Shown here: in pieces, positions 26,612-35,557 of the stretch
How the letters are laid out: each line of letters begins with the position of its first letter
Numbering within the stretch: the stretch's first letter is position 1
Origin: Enterovibrio calviensis DSM 14347
GTDB lineage: Bacteria > Pseudomonadota > Gammaproteobacteria > Enterobacterales > Vibrionaceae
Direction of reading: 5' to 3'
DNA length: 64,000 nt
Assembly: GCF_000621165.1 (NCBI RefSeq)
Contig: NZ_JHZA01000007.1
Coordinates: 310,001-374,000, forward strand
The notes under the pieces: generated by a model
The model's input: the letters and a program-made list of their open reading frames with translations, nothing else
What the model was told of the DNA's origin: nothing
Database searches by the model: none
Made by a program: the position numbers and the translations under genes

Positions 26612-28357
26612 ATGAAATACAATGGCAATTGCCGGCATAAATCACCTAAATTGAAAGTACAGATGGCCTCTGAGATCACATATTTTCAAGTGACTTGTTT
26701 TTTTATGGGTTTCTCGGTACGAAAATTGATGCTTCGTCTCGGTATTTTTGCATTTTTCTTCGTGGCAAATGTCCTATTATTAAATTCAACGTTCAGGGAT
26801 AAAACGGAAGCCTCAGTGGAATGGCTTAAGAAGCACGCAAAAGCGCTAATTATCATTTTTATATCAATACTCTTTTCTTATTTTTCGCAAGTCGTGGTGT
26901 CAAACTGGCTTGTACAGAAAAAAATACATGAAGATGTTGCAGTTCTCTCTCAGCTATACACTGAGCTTTATCGACAAAGCTTCGAGCAAATGCATTCTTT
27001 ATCAGACATGCTTCTTTACCGTTGTGACAATGACGACATCGAGTTGATGAGCCAGGTACGGAGCAATAATATTTTTATCGAATATGTCGATCTTCATCTA
27101 AACGATGGTAGGTCTTGTTCTATTTATAATAATGAAAAAGCAGGCCGCGCATTAATGATGTCGAAGCCTGAAAATGAAATTAAATTCTCACATGTCTCGC
27201 TAATACTGAGTGAAAGCCAATTTGAAGAAATGCGATTTCATGGAGAAAATGGTGTTCTTCGATTTGTGTTTCAGCAGCCAAAAAACTTCCTGTCCAACTG
27301 TGAAAAGTGCCTTTTTATGGTTGTTCATGTTAACGACAAAGACATCACACTCTATCAGCGAAATGAAACGCCATACCATGAAATCTACGATGGTAATTTA
27401 GGGCAAAATATCGGCGTAAAATTGTTCATTAATGAAGAAGGGGTGCAGTATTTAGTCGGAGACCTCGTTAGCTTATTCTCCATTTTAGTGGTGTTGATTG
27501 GTGCTTTGATAGCGGTTGGTGTTGAGCTTAACCAATCCGATCGAAAAGGGTTGAGCGGACTGCTCAACGAGGCCATTGAATCCAACGCATTAATCCCTTT
27601 TTATCAACCTATCGTTCAACCCATTGAGGGGGGCGGGTATCGTATCGTTGGTGCAGAAGTCTTGGTACGTTGGTTGGCCAGCAATGGCGAATACATTCCC
27701 CCTGATACCTTTATTCCTCTTGCTGAGCAAAATGGCTCGATTGACAAGATCACCGATCAGCTCGTCGACAATGTCCTCGACGACATCAAGACGTTGTCCT
27801 TGCCGAAACACTTCTTTGTCAGTGTTAATGTGTCTCCTAGTTATTTAGAAAAAACGGATACTGCCACCAAGCTGCTCGACAAAATGGCGGAGCACGAATT
27901 AGACCCTCATTTGTTGTCTCTTGAAATCACTGAGCGTACAAAGTTCAGCGACCTCAACAAGGCCGCAGTATGTATCGAAGCGCTCACTGAACAAGGTATT
28001 TCGATAAAACTTGATGATTGTGGAACGGGCTATGGAGCATTTTCTTATTTGCATATCCTCAATATAGATACCATCAAAATTGATCGAATGTTTGTCGATG
28101 GTATTGGACTCGAAGACTTCAAAAATACTATCTTGGACTCGATACTTGCTTTTGCGCGTGAATCTAGATTGCATGTGGTTGCAGAGGGGATCGAAACCAA
28201 AGTGCAAGCGGAATACTTGATTCGCTCTGGTGTTGAAATGCTTCAAGGTTCCTACTTTGGTGACCCAATTCCGTTTCATTTATTCAAAAAAGACCTCGAC
28301 AATGACGCGCTAGATGGCGATTTACCGTTAACGGTAAGGCCTATCGCGTCGCGCTAA
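26612..28357 (+). CDS. CSS-motif EAL phosphodiesterase (PdeB/PdeC-like layout)
   Basis: Up to 581 residues; starts at 26663 and 26706 are also in frame and none has a good ribosome site, so the true start is open. Layout: hydrophobic segments (about 36-55 and 70-90), a periplasmic loop with cysteines including GRSCS (the CSS-motif sensor), a third helix (about 285-305) and an EAL domain (about 315-565). In E. coli relatives the periplasmic cysteines sense the Dsb redox state. The signature glutamate motif reads EVLVRW instead of EALVRW; SVNVSPSYL, LEITERTKF, KLDDCGTGYG, KIDRMF and VVAEGIET look intact. A c-di-GMP phosphodiesterase is the best call. Confidence 0.9.
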   Translation: MKYNGNCRHKSPKLKVQMASEITYFQVTCFFMGFSVRKLMLRLGIFAFFFVANVLLLNSTFRDKTEASVEWLKKHAKALIIIFISILFSYFSQVVVSNWLVQKKIHEDVAVLSQLYTELYRQSFEQMHSLSDMLLYRCDNDDIELMSQVRSNNIFIEYVDLHLNDGRSCSIYNNEKAGRALMMSKPENEIKFSHVSLILSESQFEEMRFHGENGVLRFVFQQPKNFLSNCEKCLFMVVHVNDKDITLYQRNETPYHEIYDGNLGQNIGVKLFINEEGVQYLVGDLVSLFSILVVLIGALIAVGVELNQSDRKGLSGLLNEAIESNALIPFYQPIVQPIEGGGYRIVGAEVLVRWLASNGEYIPPDTFIPLAEQNGSIDKITDQLVDNVLDDIKTLSLPKHFFVSVNVSPSYLEKTDTATKLLDKMAEHELDPHLLSLEITERTKFSDLNKAAVCIEALTEQGISIKLDDCGTGYGAFSYLHILNIDTIKIDRMFVDGIGLEDFKNTILDSILAFARESRLHVVAEGIETKVQAEYLIRSGVEMLQGSYFGDPIPFHLFKKDLDNDALDGDLPLTVRPIASR

Positions 28358-28697
28358 GCTTACCTTCTCGCGTCGGTATGTTTGCGCTGGGTCTTTGAAT
28401 CCCAGTTTTCACTGTGCCCCTTCAAAGAGAAAATTGCGATAAATTCAATTGAAATCCTCCTGTTTTTTGATAGATTAATCAATAAGATAATGTCATTTAC
28501 TTCGAGTAAAAGAGGATTTATACGACTAGACTTGAAATAACCAAAAGGAAAAATGGTCTACTGAATGCTGAATCAAATCGTCTTTTCGTTTCGCTGAGGC
28601 AGTCAAGAAACACCATTATGGAGCGTACACCAAGTTTGAAGTTGCTAGGGTTTTAAGCACTCAGAGTTAAATGCACAAATATTAAGGATGTGTGTTC
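28358..28697. other. Intergenic region before the SbmA-like gene
   Basis: 340 bp. A weak hairpin CTGGG / CCCAG followed by TTTT at about 28387-28411 may end the EAL transcript. No credible gene otherwise. Confidence 0.4.
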
Positions 28698-29705
28698 ATG
28701 TTTAAATCTTTTTTTCTCGATAGACGCTGGTTTCATTGGTCTATTTTAGGCACTGCACTGATCCTGTATGTCACATGGTACAAAGTAGAAATAGATGTTG
28801 AAGTTAACGAATGGTTTGGTTCTTTCTATAACCTTGTACAAAAAGCACTGACCACGCCAAATGCCGTTGAGTTCGACGAGTTTCTCGCCGCCTGTCTAGA
28901 GTTTTTCAACATTGTTTCCCTCTATATCATTATTGCCGTTATTTTAGAGTTTTTTGTTCGTCATTACGTGTTCCGGTGGCGTACGGCGATGAACAACTAT
29001 TACATGTCGAATTGGAGCAAAATTCGTCATATCGAAGGGGCATCGCAGCGGGTGCAAGAAGATACGATGCGGTTTGCTCGTATTGTAGAAGGCTTGGGCG
29101 TGTCGTTCATGCGTTCGTTAATGACGCTGGTGGCTTTCTTGCCCATCCTTTGGACCTTGAGCAAAAACGTGACAGAGCTTCCTTGGATCGGGCCGGTTGA
29201 GCATTCACTCGTTTATTTAGCCATTTTGTCCGCCATTTTGGGTACCGTGTTGCTCGCCGTCGTGGGGATTAAACTGCCGGGCTTGGAGTTTAAGAACCAG
29301 AAAGTAGAAGCGGCCTATCGAAAAGAGTTGGTACTTGGGGAAGACCATGAATCTCGCGCCGAACCTGAAACGGTGAAAGAGCTTTTTGTTAACGTACGTC
29401 GTAACTACTTCAACCTCTACCGCCACTATCTGTATTTCGACGTCGCCAAATGGTCATACATTCAGTACACCGTGATCATGCCGTATATCTTTATGGGACC
29501 GACCATTGTATCCGGTGCGATTACCCTCGGTGTACTGCAGCAAATTCTTCGTGCCTTCGGTAAAGTTGAAGATTCTTTCCAATTTCTTGTTCACTCGTGG
29601 AGCACGATTGTCGAGCTAATGTCGATCTACAAACGCCTAAAAGCCTTTGAAGTGCAAATTGATATTGCCATCGCGAAAGAACAAAATATCGCACATAATC
29701 AATAA
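28698..29705 (+). CDS. SbmA/BacA-like peptide transporter, shortened N-terminus
   Basis: 335 residues from the ATG at 28698 (AAGGA 9 bases upstream; a GTG at 28692 is too close). From WSILGTALILYVTWY onward it follows E. coli SbmA almost segment by segment: HYVFRWRTAMNNYYMSNW, EGASQRVQEDTMRFAR, VGIKLPGLEFKNQKVEAAYR and ELMSIYKRLKAFE. SbmA imports antimicrobial peptides and some antibiotics using the proton gradient. The N-terminal MFKSFF of SbmA is kept but the next roughly 70 residues, which carry the first membrane helices, are missing. Monocistronic with a terminator behind. Confidence 0.88.
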   Translation: MFKSFFLDRRWFHWSILGTALILYVTWYKVEIDVEVNEWFGSFYNLVQKALTTPNAVEFDEFLAACLEFFNIVSLYIIIAVILEFFVRHYVFRWRTAMNNYYMSNWSKIRHIEGASQRVQEDTMRFARIVEGLGVSFMRSLMTLVAFLPILWTLSKNVTELPWIGPVEHSLVYLAILSAILGTVLLAVVGIKLPGLEFKNQKVEAAYRKELVLGEDHESRAEPETVKELFVNVRRNYFNLYRHYLYFDVAKWSYIQYTVIMPYIFMGPTIVSGAITLGVLQQILRAFGKVEDSFQFLVHSWSTIVELMSIYKRLKAFEVQIDIAIAKEQNIAHNQ

Positions 29706-29725
29706 TTTACCGTATGACATATCAT

Positions 29726-29762
29726 GGGCTCGTCATATCATTTGTGTGACGAGCCCTTGTTA
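29726..29762 (+). terminator. Terminator after the SbmA-like gene
   Basis: GGGCTCGTCA, 11-base loop, TGACGAGCCC, then TTGTTATTTG. The T-run is short, but the stem is perfect over 10 bp. Confidence 0.75.
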
Positions 29763-29766
29763 TTTG

Positions 29767-29843
29767 TTGTACAAAAAAATTATTTTGTACAATTCATGAT
29801 CCTTTTTCCTCCTTCTGTTGTACAAATAAGTAAACGTGTACAA
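29767..29843 (+). promoter_or_regulatory. Operator with four TGTACA boxes upstream of the photolyase operon
   Basis: TGTACA occurs at 29768, 29786, 29819 and 29837; the first three are within the longer palindrome TTGTACAA. Centre spacing is 18, 33 and 18 bp, so there are two equally spaced pairs. LitR/CarH-type MerR regulators bind TnTACA boxes in tandem, and the second gene of the operon encodes such a regulator. The last box ends just before the ribosome site of the first gene. Autoregulation by the MerR protein is the simplest reading. Confidence 0.7.
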
Positions 29844-29856
29844 CAAGGATGCAATC

Positions 29857-30816
29857 ATGAAAATCAAATTGGGCGTTAGCGCATGTGTCATCGGAGATAA
29901 GGTCCGCTTTGATAGCGGCCATAAACGCAACCACTTCATTTGTGAAGAGCTTTCACCTTACCTTGAATTTGTTCCCGTTTGTCCCGAAGTCGGTATCGGT
30001 ATGTCTGTGCCGCGTCCAACCATTCGCCTTCTAGATCGTGGTGATGAGATTGGTGTTCGACTGGTAGAGACGAAAAATCCGGATGCAGACTACACCGATA
30101 AAATGACAGCATTCAGCCGCAAGAAAGTTGATCATCTTGCAAGTATGGATTTGTGTGGGTACGTGGTCTGTGCGAAATCTCCGACCTGTGGCATGGAACG
30201 CGTCAAGGTATATCAAGAAAATGGATACGTTGCGGCAGAGAAAAACGGCGTTGGTTTGTACACCCAGCAGCTTATTGCTCGCATGCCTTGGTTACCAATT
30301 GAAGAAGATGGAAGACTTCATGACCCAGTACTTCGCGAAAATTTTGTTTTTAGAATTTTTGCGCTAAGAGATTTCTACGATTGCATGGCTGATGGTGTGA
30401 CTCGCCGTGCCATTGTCGAGTTCCACTCCCGCTATAAGCTCGTGCTGATGGCCCACTGCCCAATGGAGTATAAATCGCTCGGTAAGTTTGTTGCTAAGAT
30501 CGCCGAGTACGATCTAGACGAGTTTTACGTTGAATATCGCACGCGCTTCATGCAAGCCATTGCCAATCGCGCTAGCCGTAAAAATAACACTAATGTGTTA
30601 ATGCACCTGCAAGGCTACTTCAAGCGTGATTTGGACAAGACAGAGAAAGAAGAATTAGCAGAGCTTATTCATTCTTACCGCAAAGGGATCATGCCGCTTC
30701 TGGTGCCGTTGACGCTAATTAACCACCACCTTCAACAACATCCTGATGATTATCTGCGTCAGCAGAGCTACCTCAATCCTTATCCTGAAACGCTAAGGCT
30801 GCGTTATGGACTCTAG
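29857..30816 (+). CDS. DUF523 and DUF1722 domain protein (YbgA family)
   Basis: 319 residues from the ATG at 29857 (AAGGA 7 bases upstream; a GTG at 29836 would overlap the operator). The N-terminal DUF523 domain (about 1-145) starts KLGVSACVIGDKVRFDSGHK and contains conserved cysteines in CPEVGIGMS and SPTCGM. The C-terminal DUF1722 domain (about 190-300) contains KLVLMAHCPMEYKSLGKFVA. The cysteines could hold a metal or cluster; the function is unknown. In Vibrionaceae and other Proteobacteria this gene often neighbours photolyase genes. First gene of the operon, overlapping the MerR gene by 11 bases. Confidence 0.93.
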   Translation: MKIKLGVSACVIGDKVRFDSGHKRNHFICEELSPYLEFVPVCPEVGIGMSVPRPTIRLLDRGDEIGVRLVETKNPDADYTDKMTAFSRKKVDHLASMDLCGYVVCAKSPTCGMERVKVYQENGYVAAEKNGVGLYTQQLIARMPWLPIEEDGRLHDPVLRENFVFRIFALRDFYDCMADGVTRRAIVEFHSRYKLVLMAHCPMEYKSLGKFVAKIAEYDLDEFYVEYRTRFMQAIANRASRKNNTNVLMHLQGYFKRDLDKTEKEELAELIHSYRKGIMPLLVPLTLINHHLQQHPDDYLRQQSYLNPYPETLRLRYGL

Positions 30817-31645
30817 TCAGGCGCACTTGTCGATCGGTGATGTGTCAGAACGCACGGGTGTTAACACTGTGACGTTAAGAGCATGGCAAAGGCGTTATGG
30901 GTTGTTGAAGCCCCAGCGCACACCCAAAGGGCACCGTTTGTATTCAGATCAAGATGTCTTGCTTATTAAAGAAATCCTTTCTTGGTTAGAAAAAGGTGTT
31001 GCCGTAAGCCAAGTGAAAACCCTGTTAGGTAAAAAAGAGATTGCTGAGTCTAGTGAGTCACAACGAGTCCCTGAGTTGATCGCCCTTAAAGATGCCATTA
31101 CACGCTTCGATTCAAAAGCCGTTCATAGTTTGCTAGCAGATCTCACTCGGAACTACCCGATTAAAACACTTAGCGCGACGGTTCTGAAACCATTGAGCGA
31201 AGGATTCGAACATCAAAATAGCGAAGTGGCGAAATTGTGCAGCGATTTTTGGCAAACGCAGTTAAGCAATGTGCTGATTCATCGTTTTCACAACAACCAC
31301 AAAGTACACACGAAAAAGAGCTGTTGGTTAGTGTCTATGTTCGGTGATGAAACGTGTCTTGTGTACATCGAAGCGTTGAAACTTCAAGGTGAAGGTTACA
31401 ACGTCACGGTTTTAGAGGGCATGGAGTCAGGAATGTTGTTGCTATTCAAGACACTTTCAGAGAAAAAAATCGAAAAATTAGTGATTTACTCCGACCAGTC
31501 CTTCTCTGCTCCGCTTCGTCGTGACATTGAAGAAGTACTTGAAAACGCAGTTCTTGAGACTGATTTGGTGGGTCAATGTCGCCTCATTCATCCTGATTTG
31601 ATTGGCTCAGCTGCTGCGCCATCAACTGACAACTTGGGAGCGTAG
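30806..31645 (+). CDS. LitR/CarH-like MerR regulator without the B12 histidine
   Basis: 279 residues. The MerR winged helix (about 8-75) is clear: IGDVSERTGVNTVTLRAWQR, RYGLLKPQRTPKGHRLYS. The remainder (about 85-270) has the helical-bundle plus Rossmann layout of the cobalamin-binding region of LitR/CarH. However, where light-sensing members have ExH as the lower ligand of B12 the sequence reads GDETCLVY, with T183 in the histidine position. It therefore probably does not sense light through adenosyl-cobalamin. It likely controls its own operon through the TGTACA boxes. Its stop lies 3 bases before phrB. Confidence 0.85.
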   Translation: MDSSQAHLSIGDVSERTGVNTVTLRAWQRRYGLLKPQRTPKGHRLYSDQDVLLIKEILSWLEKGVAVSQVKTLLGKKEIAESSESQRVPELIALKDAITRFDSKAVHSLLADLTRNYPIKTLSATVLKPLSEGFEHQNSEVAKLCSDFWQTQLSNVLIHRFHNNHKVHTKKSCWLVSMFGDETCLVYIEALKLQGEGYNVTVLEGMESGMLLLFKTLSEKKIEKLVIYSDQSFSAPLRRDIEEVLENAVLETDLVGQCRLIHPDLIGSAAAPSTDNLGA

Positions 31646-31648
31646 ACA

Positions 31649-33100
31649 ATGAAATTAGTATGGTTTAGACGAGACTTGCGGGTGAAAGACAATATTGCGC
31701 TTTCAAAGGCGTGTGAAAGTGGAGAGCCAGTGATGGCGATTTACTATGAAACGCCTGTTCAGTGGCAATCTCATGGTATGGCACCCATCCAAGCTGATCT
31801 CATCCGTCGTCGTCTACAAGTATTGCAGCAAGATCTTGAGAAGTTAAATATTCCACTTTTGTTTAAACGGGTTCCAGTGTTTAGCGACATTAATCCGTCT
31901 CTGGCTGAACTCTGCCAGCAATATCAAATTTCTGATATCTACTGTGTTCGCGATTACGAAGTTGATGAAGTGAGTCGTGATAATTCCATTGCGGGCTTGC
32001 TCAGTCTCACTAGCACCAAAATGAACATGTTTGATTATAAATGTGTGTTTGCGCCGGGCAGCATCACAACGGGTGCAGGAACAATTTACCGCGTGTTTAC
32101 GCCATTTAAAAAAGCATGGCTTGAGCATTATCGCCGAGGAAATATCACGCCGGTGACCACACCATCACCTGTGGCAACCAATGCCTTGGTTAACGCGTTA
32201 TTTAAGCAACAAGGCAGCATTGAATTTGCCTACCCTCAAACAGACTCAGTGGGTTGGCCTGTCGACGACAACGCCATCATTCAACGACTCAGAGATTTCT
32301 GCCGTTATCGTGTTGACCAATATGAAGCCTCTCGTGATTTCCCCGCTATTCCTGCCACTAGCCAGCTATCACCGTATCTCGCGATTGGCGCGCTTTCACC
32401 TCGACAATGTATAGCCAGATTGCTGACAGAATGTCCGGACTGCATAGATATGAATAGCAGCGGGGCGAGTGTGTGGCTTTCTGAGCTTATTTGGAGAGAG
32501 TTCTATCAGCACATCGTGGCGTCTTATCCGGAAATCAGTAAAGGACACAGCTTTCAAGCATGGACGGATTCGATTACATGGAGCCAAGATGAGTTGCAGT
32601 TTGAACGTTGGAAGCAGGGGAGAACTGGCTTTCCCATCGTGGATGCTGCTATGCGTCAGCTCAACGAAACAGGGTGGATGCATAACCGGTTGAGAATGAT
32701 TGTTGCCAGCTTCCTCGTGAAAGATTTGCACCTTGATTGGCGTTGGGGCGAAAAGTACTTCATGAACAAGCTCATTGATGGTGATTTCGGCGCCAACAAT
32801 GGTGGGTGGCAATGGTCTGCTTCTGTAGGCACGGATGCCCAGCCCTATTTTCGTGTTTTTAATCCCACAGCGCAGAGCAAACGGTTTGATCCTAATGTGC
32901 GTTTTATCCGTAGATGGTTGAAAGAATTAGAATCAGTTCCGGACAATGCACTACACGAACCTTATCGGTGGGCAGAGAAGCAAGGAATTGATTTAGCTTA
33001 CCCGCGTCCGATTGTTGATCACAAGGCCGCACGCGAGACGGCAATTTCAATGTTTGAAATTGCTAAGTCCCAACAGAATACGAAAAGGGCCGAATCATGA
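31649..33100 (+). CDS. phrB: Deoxyribodipyrimidine photolyase
   Basis: 483 residues. The N-terminal antenna-binding Rossmann domain starts KLVWFRRDLRVKDNIALSKA. The helical FAD domain has WLSELIWREFYQHI, WMHNRLRMIVASFLVKDL, DGDFGANNGGWQWSASVGTD and the FNPTAQSKRFDP end motif. The class I CPD photolyase tryptophans of the electron-transfer chain seem present. It repairs cyclobutane pyrimidine dimers using blue light. The stop overlaps the NTF2-like start (ATGA), so it is firmly part of the operon. Confidence 0.96.
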   Translation: MKLVWFRRDLRVKDNIALSKACESGEPVMAIYYETPVQWQSHGMAPIQADLIRRRLQVLQQDLEKLNIPLLFKRVPVFSDINPSLAELCQQYQISDIYCVRDYEVDEVSRDNSIAGLLSLTSTKMNMFDYKCVFAPGSITTGAGTIYRVFTPFKKAWLEHYRRGNITPVTTPSPVATNALVNALFKQQGSIEFAYPQTDSVGWPVDDNAIIQRLRDFCRYRVDQYEASRDFPAIPATSQLSPYLAIGALSPRQCIARLLTECPDCIDMNSSGASVWLSELIWREFYQHIVASYPEISKGHSFQAWTDSITWSQDELQFERWKQGRTGFPIVDAAMRQLNETGWMHNRLRMIVASFLVKDLHLDWRWGEKYFMNKLIDGDFGANNGGWQWSASVGTDAQPYFRVFNPTAQSKRFDPNVRFIRRWLKELESVPDNALHEPYRWAEKQGIDLAYPRPIVDHKAARETAISMFEIAKSQQNTKRAES

Positions 33101-33546
33101 TGCAAACTGCCGCCAATCCCCAGCATGACACGCTAGAGCGATTTATATCGATTTATACATCGCTCAGCAAAGATAACTTATCAACGTTGAACACGATATA
33201 TAGCCAAGATGTTGTGTTTGAGGATCCTGCACATCGCATCGAAGGCTATGACAATTTATCGCGTTATTTTGAAGTGATGTATACCAACGTGAACGACTGT
33301 CGATTTGATATTCACGAACAGGCAATTAACGGTGATGTTGCTTTCATCAGTTGGACGATGAGTCTGTCTCATCCTAAGTTGTCCGGTGGCGCGGAACGAG
33401 AGGTCAATGGCTGTACGCGTTTGGTCCTTAAAGAAGGTCGAGTAGTCCTTCATCGTGATTACTTTGACCTTGGCGAAATGCTGTATGAAGCATTACCGGT
33501 GCTTGGTTCTGCAGTGAAAATGATTAAGAAAAGGTTGGGCCAATGA
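33097..33546 (+). CDS. NTF2/SnoaL-like protein
   Basis: 149 residues with the cone-shaped NTF2 fold: an N-terminal helix (TLERFISIYTSLSKDNLSTL), DVVFEDPAHRIEGYDNLSRYF and the FISWTMSLSH / CTRLVLKEGRVVLHRDYFDLG strands. Such proteins can be ligand-binding or enzymes such as isomerases; no activity can be assigned. It overlaps phrB by 4 bases and the SDR gene by 4, so the three are translationally coupled. Confidence 0.9.
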   Translation: MMQTAANPQHDTLERFISIYTSLSKDNLSTLNTIYSQDVVFEDPAHRIEGYDNLSRYFEVMYTNVNDCRFDIHEQAINGDVAFISWTMSLSHPKLSGGAEREVNGCTRLVLKEGRVVLHRDYFDLGEMLYEALPVLGSAVKMIKKRLGQ

Positions 33547-34274
33547 AGCGTGTATTGATAACCGGTGCGACGTCAGGGATTGGTTTACAACTGGCGAAAG
33601 ACTATGAAGGCGCAGGTTGGCATGTTGTTGCCTGTGGCCGAAATATAGAACAACTCTCAAGGTGGGCTGAAGATCGTGACACTGTCACCATCTTGGGCTT
33701 CGACGCCACCAACGAGGAAGAAACACAGCGTGCTTTGGGGACAATAGGCGCACCTTGTGACCTGATTATCCTTAACGCGGGCACGTGCGAATACGTCGAT
33801 CACGGTGTGATTGATGTGAGCATGTTTAAGCGTGTTTTTGATATTAATTTCTTTGGGTTACTCAACTGCATTCAAGCGCTCCAGTCGACGTTTTCCAGTC
33901 AAACGCATTTAGCCCTGATGGGCTCGACCGCTGCCTACTTAGGTTTGCCACGAGCGGAAGCTTATGGTGCATCAAAGGCGGCGGTTTCTTATCTAGCACG
34001 CTCGCTCTCTGTTGATTTAGAATCGAAAGGCGTGACGGTGTCACTTGTTTCTCCGGGTTTTGTGAAGACACCGCTGACCGACAAGAACGATTTCCCGATG
34101 CCCATGCTGATTACCCCAGAAGAAGCGTCGCTGGCTATTCGAGAAGGGTTGGAGAAAAAGAAAGCAGAAGTTCACTTCCCGAAAAAGTTTAGTTTTTTCC
34201 TCAAACTGATTTCCTCTTTGCCTATGGCATTTCAATTGGCGCTAGTAAGAAAAATGACAAGGGATGCACAATGA
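33543..34274 (+). CDS. Short-chain dehydrogenase/reductase
   Basis: 243 residues. Cofactor motif TGATSGIG (about 7-14), NAG motif LNAGTCEYV, catalytic serine in LALMGSTAAYLG and YGASK for the catalytic Tyr and Lys. It is NAD(P)-dependent; the substrate is unknown but the context suggests a lipid. Overlaps both neighbours by 4 bases. Confidence 0.95.
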   Translation: MKRVLITGATSGIGLQLAKDYEGAGWHVVACGRNIEQLSRWAEDRDTVTILGFDATNEEETQRALGTIGAPCDLIILNAGTCEYVDHGVIDVSMFKRVFDINFFGLLNCIQALQSTFSSQTHLALMGSTAAYLGLPRAEAYGASKAAVSYLARSLSVDLESKGVTVSLVSPGFVKTPLTDKNDFPMPMLITPEEASLAIREGLEKKKAEVHFPKKFSFFLKLISSLPMAFQLALVRKMTRDAQ

Positions 34275-35557
34275 AAATAGCAATTATCGGTTCTGGCATT
34301 TCAGGCTTAACGTGTGCGCATTACTTGCACAAAGAGCACGATATTACGTTGTTTGAAGCGAATGGCTACGTCGGTGGGCACACCGCGACTGTCGATGTAG
34401 AAGTCGAGTCTGGTCAGTACGCCATTGATACGGGTTTTATCGTTTTCAATGACCGCACGTATCCTAACTTTCAAAACCTCATGAAAGACATTGGCATGGG
34501 CGCGCAAGATTCTGAAATGAGCTTTAGCGTTCGCAACGAAGACAATGGCCTTGAATACAATGGTCATAGCGTTGCTTCACTGTTCGCTCAGAAGCGTAAT
34601 TTTTTGAATCCAAAGTTCTACAAATTTATCTCTGAAATCTTGCGCTTTAACAAAGAAGCGCGAGAGGCATACAGCATCTCAACGCATGGCGACCCGCTGA
34701 TTGAGCAGACACTCGGTGATTTTCTTACCCGACGCCACTTCAGCGAGTATTTCTGTCAGAACTATATTCTGCCGATGGGCGCGGCGATTTGGTCTTCAAC
34801 GTTGTCAGACATGCGCGCTTTCCCGCTCAAGTTCTTCCTGCGTTTCTTCCAAAACCACGGCTTGCTTGACGTTACTAATCGCCCGCAATGGTATGTCATT
34901 CCTGGAGGTTCACGAGAGTATGTTCGCAAGATGATCCCGGCGTTTGAAGACCGTATTACGCTCAACGCTAAAATCAAACATGTCGAGCGTTCAGCAAACC
35001 ACGTTGTCGTGGTGACTGAAGATGGCGAAGAAGTATTTGATCAGGTGATTTTCGCTTGTCATAGCGACCAAGCCTTGGCCTTGTTACAACAGCCAACACA
35101 AGATGAAACCGCGATATTGGGCGCCATTGATTATCAAGACAACGACGTTGTTTTACATACCGACACGCGACTACTTCCTCGTCGTAAAGCTGCATGGGCG
35201 AGCTGGAATTATCACCTCGGTGAAGGCACAGGCCGTGAAGAGAGACCGGCTGCACTGACTTACAACATGAACATTCTGCAGGGGATTGATTCGCCGGAAA
35301 CGTTTTGTGTCACCTTGAACCAGTCAGACAACATCGACCCTAGCAAGATCTTGCGTCAATTCGTCTATGCCCACCCAGTGTTTGACCAGAAATGTATCGA
35401 TGCGCAACAAAAACGCGCTCAGATTTCTGGAGATAACAATAGCTGGTTCTGTGGTGCTTACTGGTACAACGGTTTCCATGAAGACGGCGTTCGAAGCGCA
35501 TTGGATGTCGTCAAGAGCATCCATTCCATGCCGATCCCTTTGAGGAGCGCTTCATGA
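34271..35557 (+). CDS. NAD/FAD-dependent oxidoreductase (amine-oxidase fold)
   Basis: 428 residues. The FAD-binding GxGxxG motif is at the start (IIGSGISGLTCAHYL), followed by the ribose-binding E in LFEANGYVGGHT. FNDRTYPNF, MGAAIWSSTLSDMRAFP and WYVIPGGSREYV are typical of the flavoprotein that sits beside cyclopropane-fatty-acid synthases. In Rhodobacter sphaeroides a related flavoprotein (UfaD) desaturates a methylated fatty acid on the way to furan fatty acids, and a similar role is an attractive inference here. Overlaps its neighbours by 4 bases. Confidence 0.92.
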   Translation: MKIAIIGSGISGLTCAHYLHKEHDITLFEANGYVGGHTATVDVEVESGQYAIDTGFIVFNDRTYPNFQNLMKDIGMGAQDSEMSFSVRNEDNGLEYNGHSVASLFAQKRNFLNPKFYKFISEILRFNKEAREAYSISTHGDPLIEQTLGDFLTRRHFSEYFCQNYILPMGAAIWSSTLSDMRAFPLKFFLRFFQNHGLLDVTNRPQWYVIPGGSREYVRKMIPAFEDRITLNAKIKHVERSANHVVVVTEDGEEVFDQVIFACHSDQALALLQQPTQDETAILGAIDYQDNDVVLHTDTRLLPRRKAAWASWNYHLGEGTGREERPAALTYNMNILQGIDSPETFCVTLNQSDNIDPSKILRQFVYAHPVFDQKCIDAQQKRAQISGDNNSWFCGAYWYNGFHEDGVRSALDVVKSIHSMPIPLRSAS

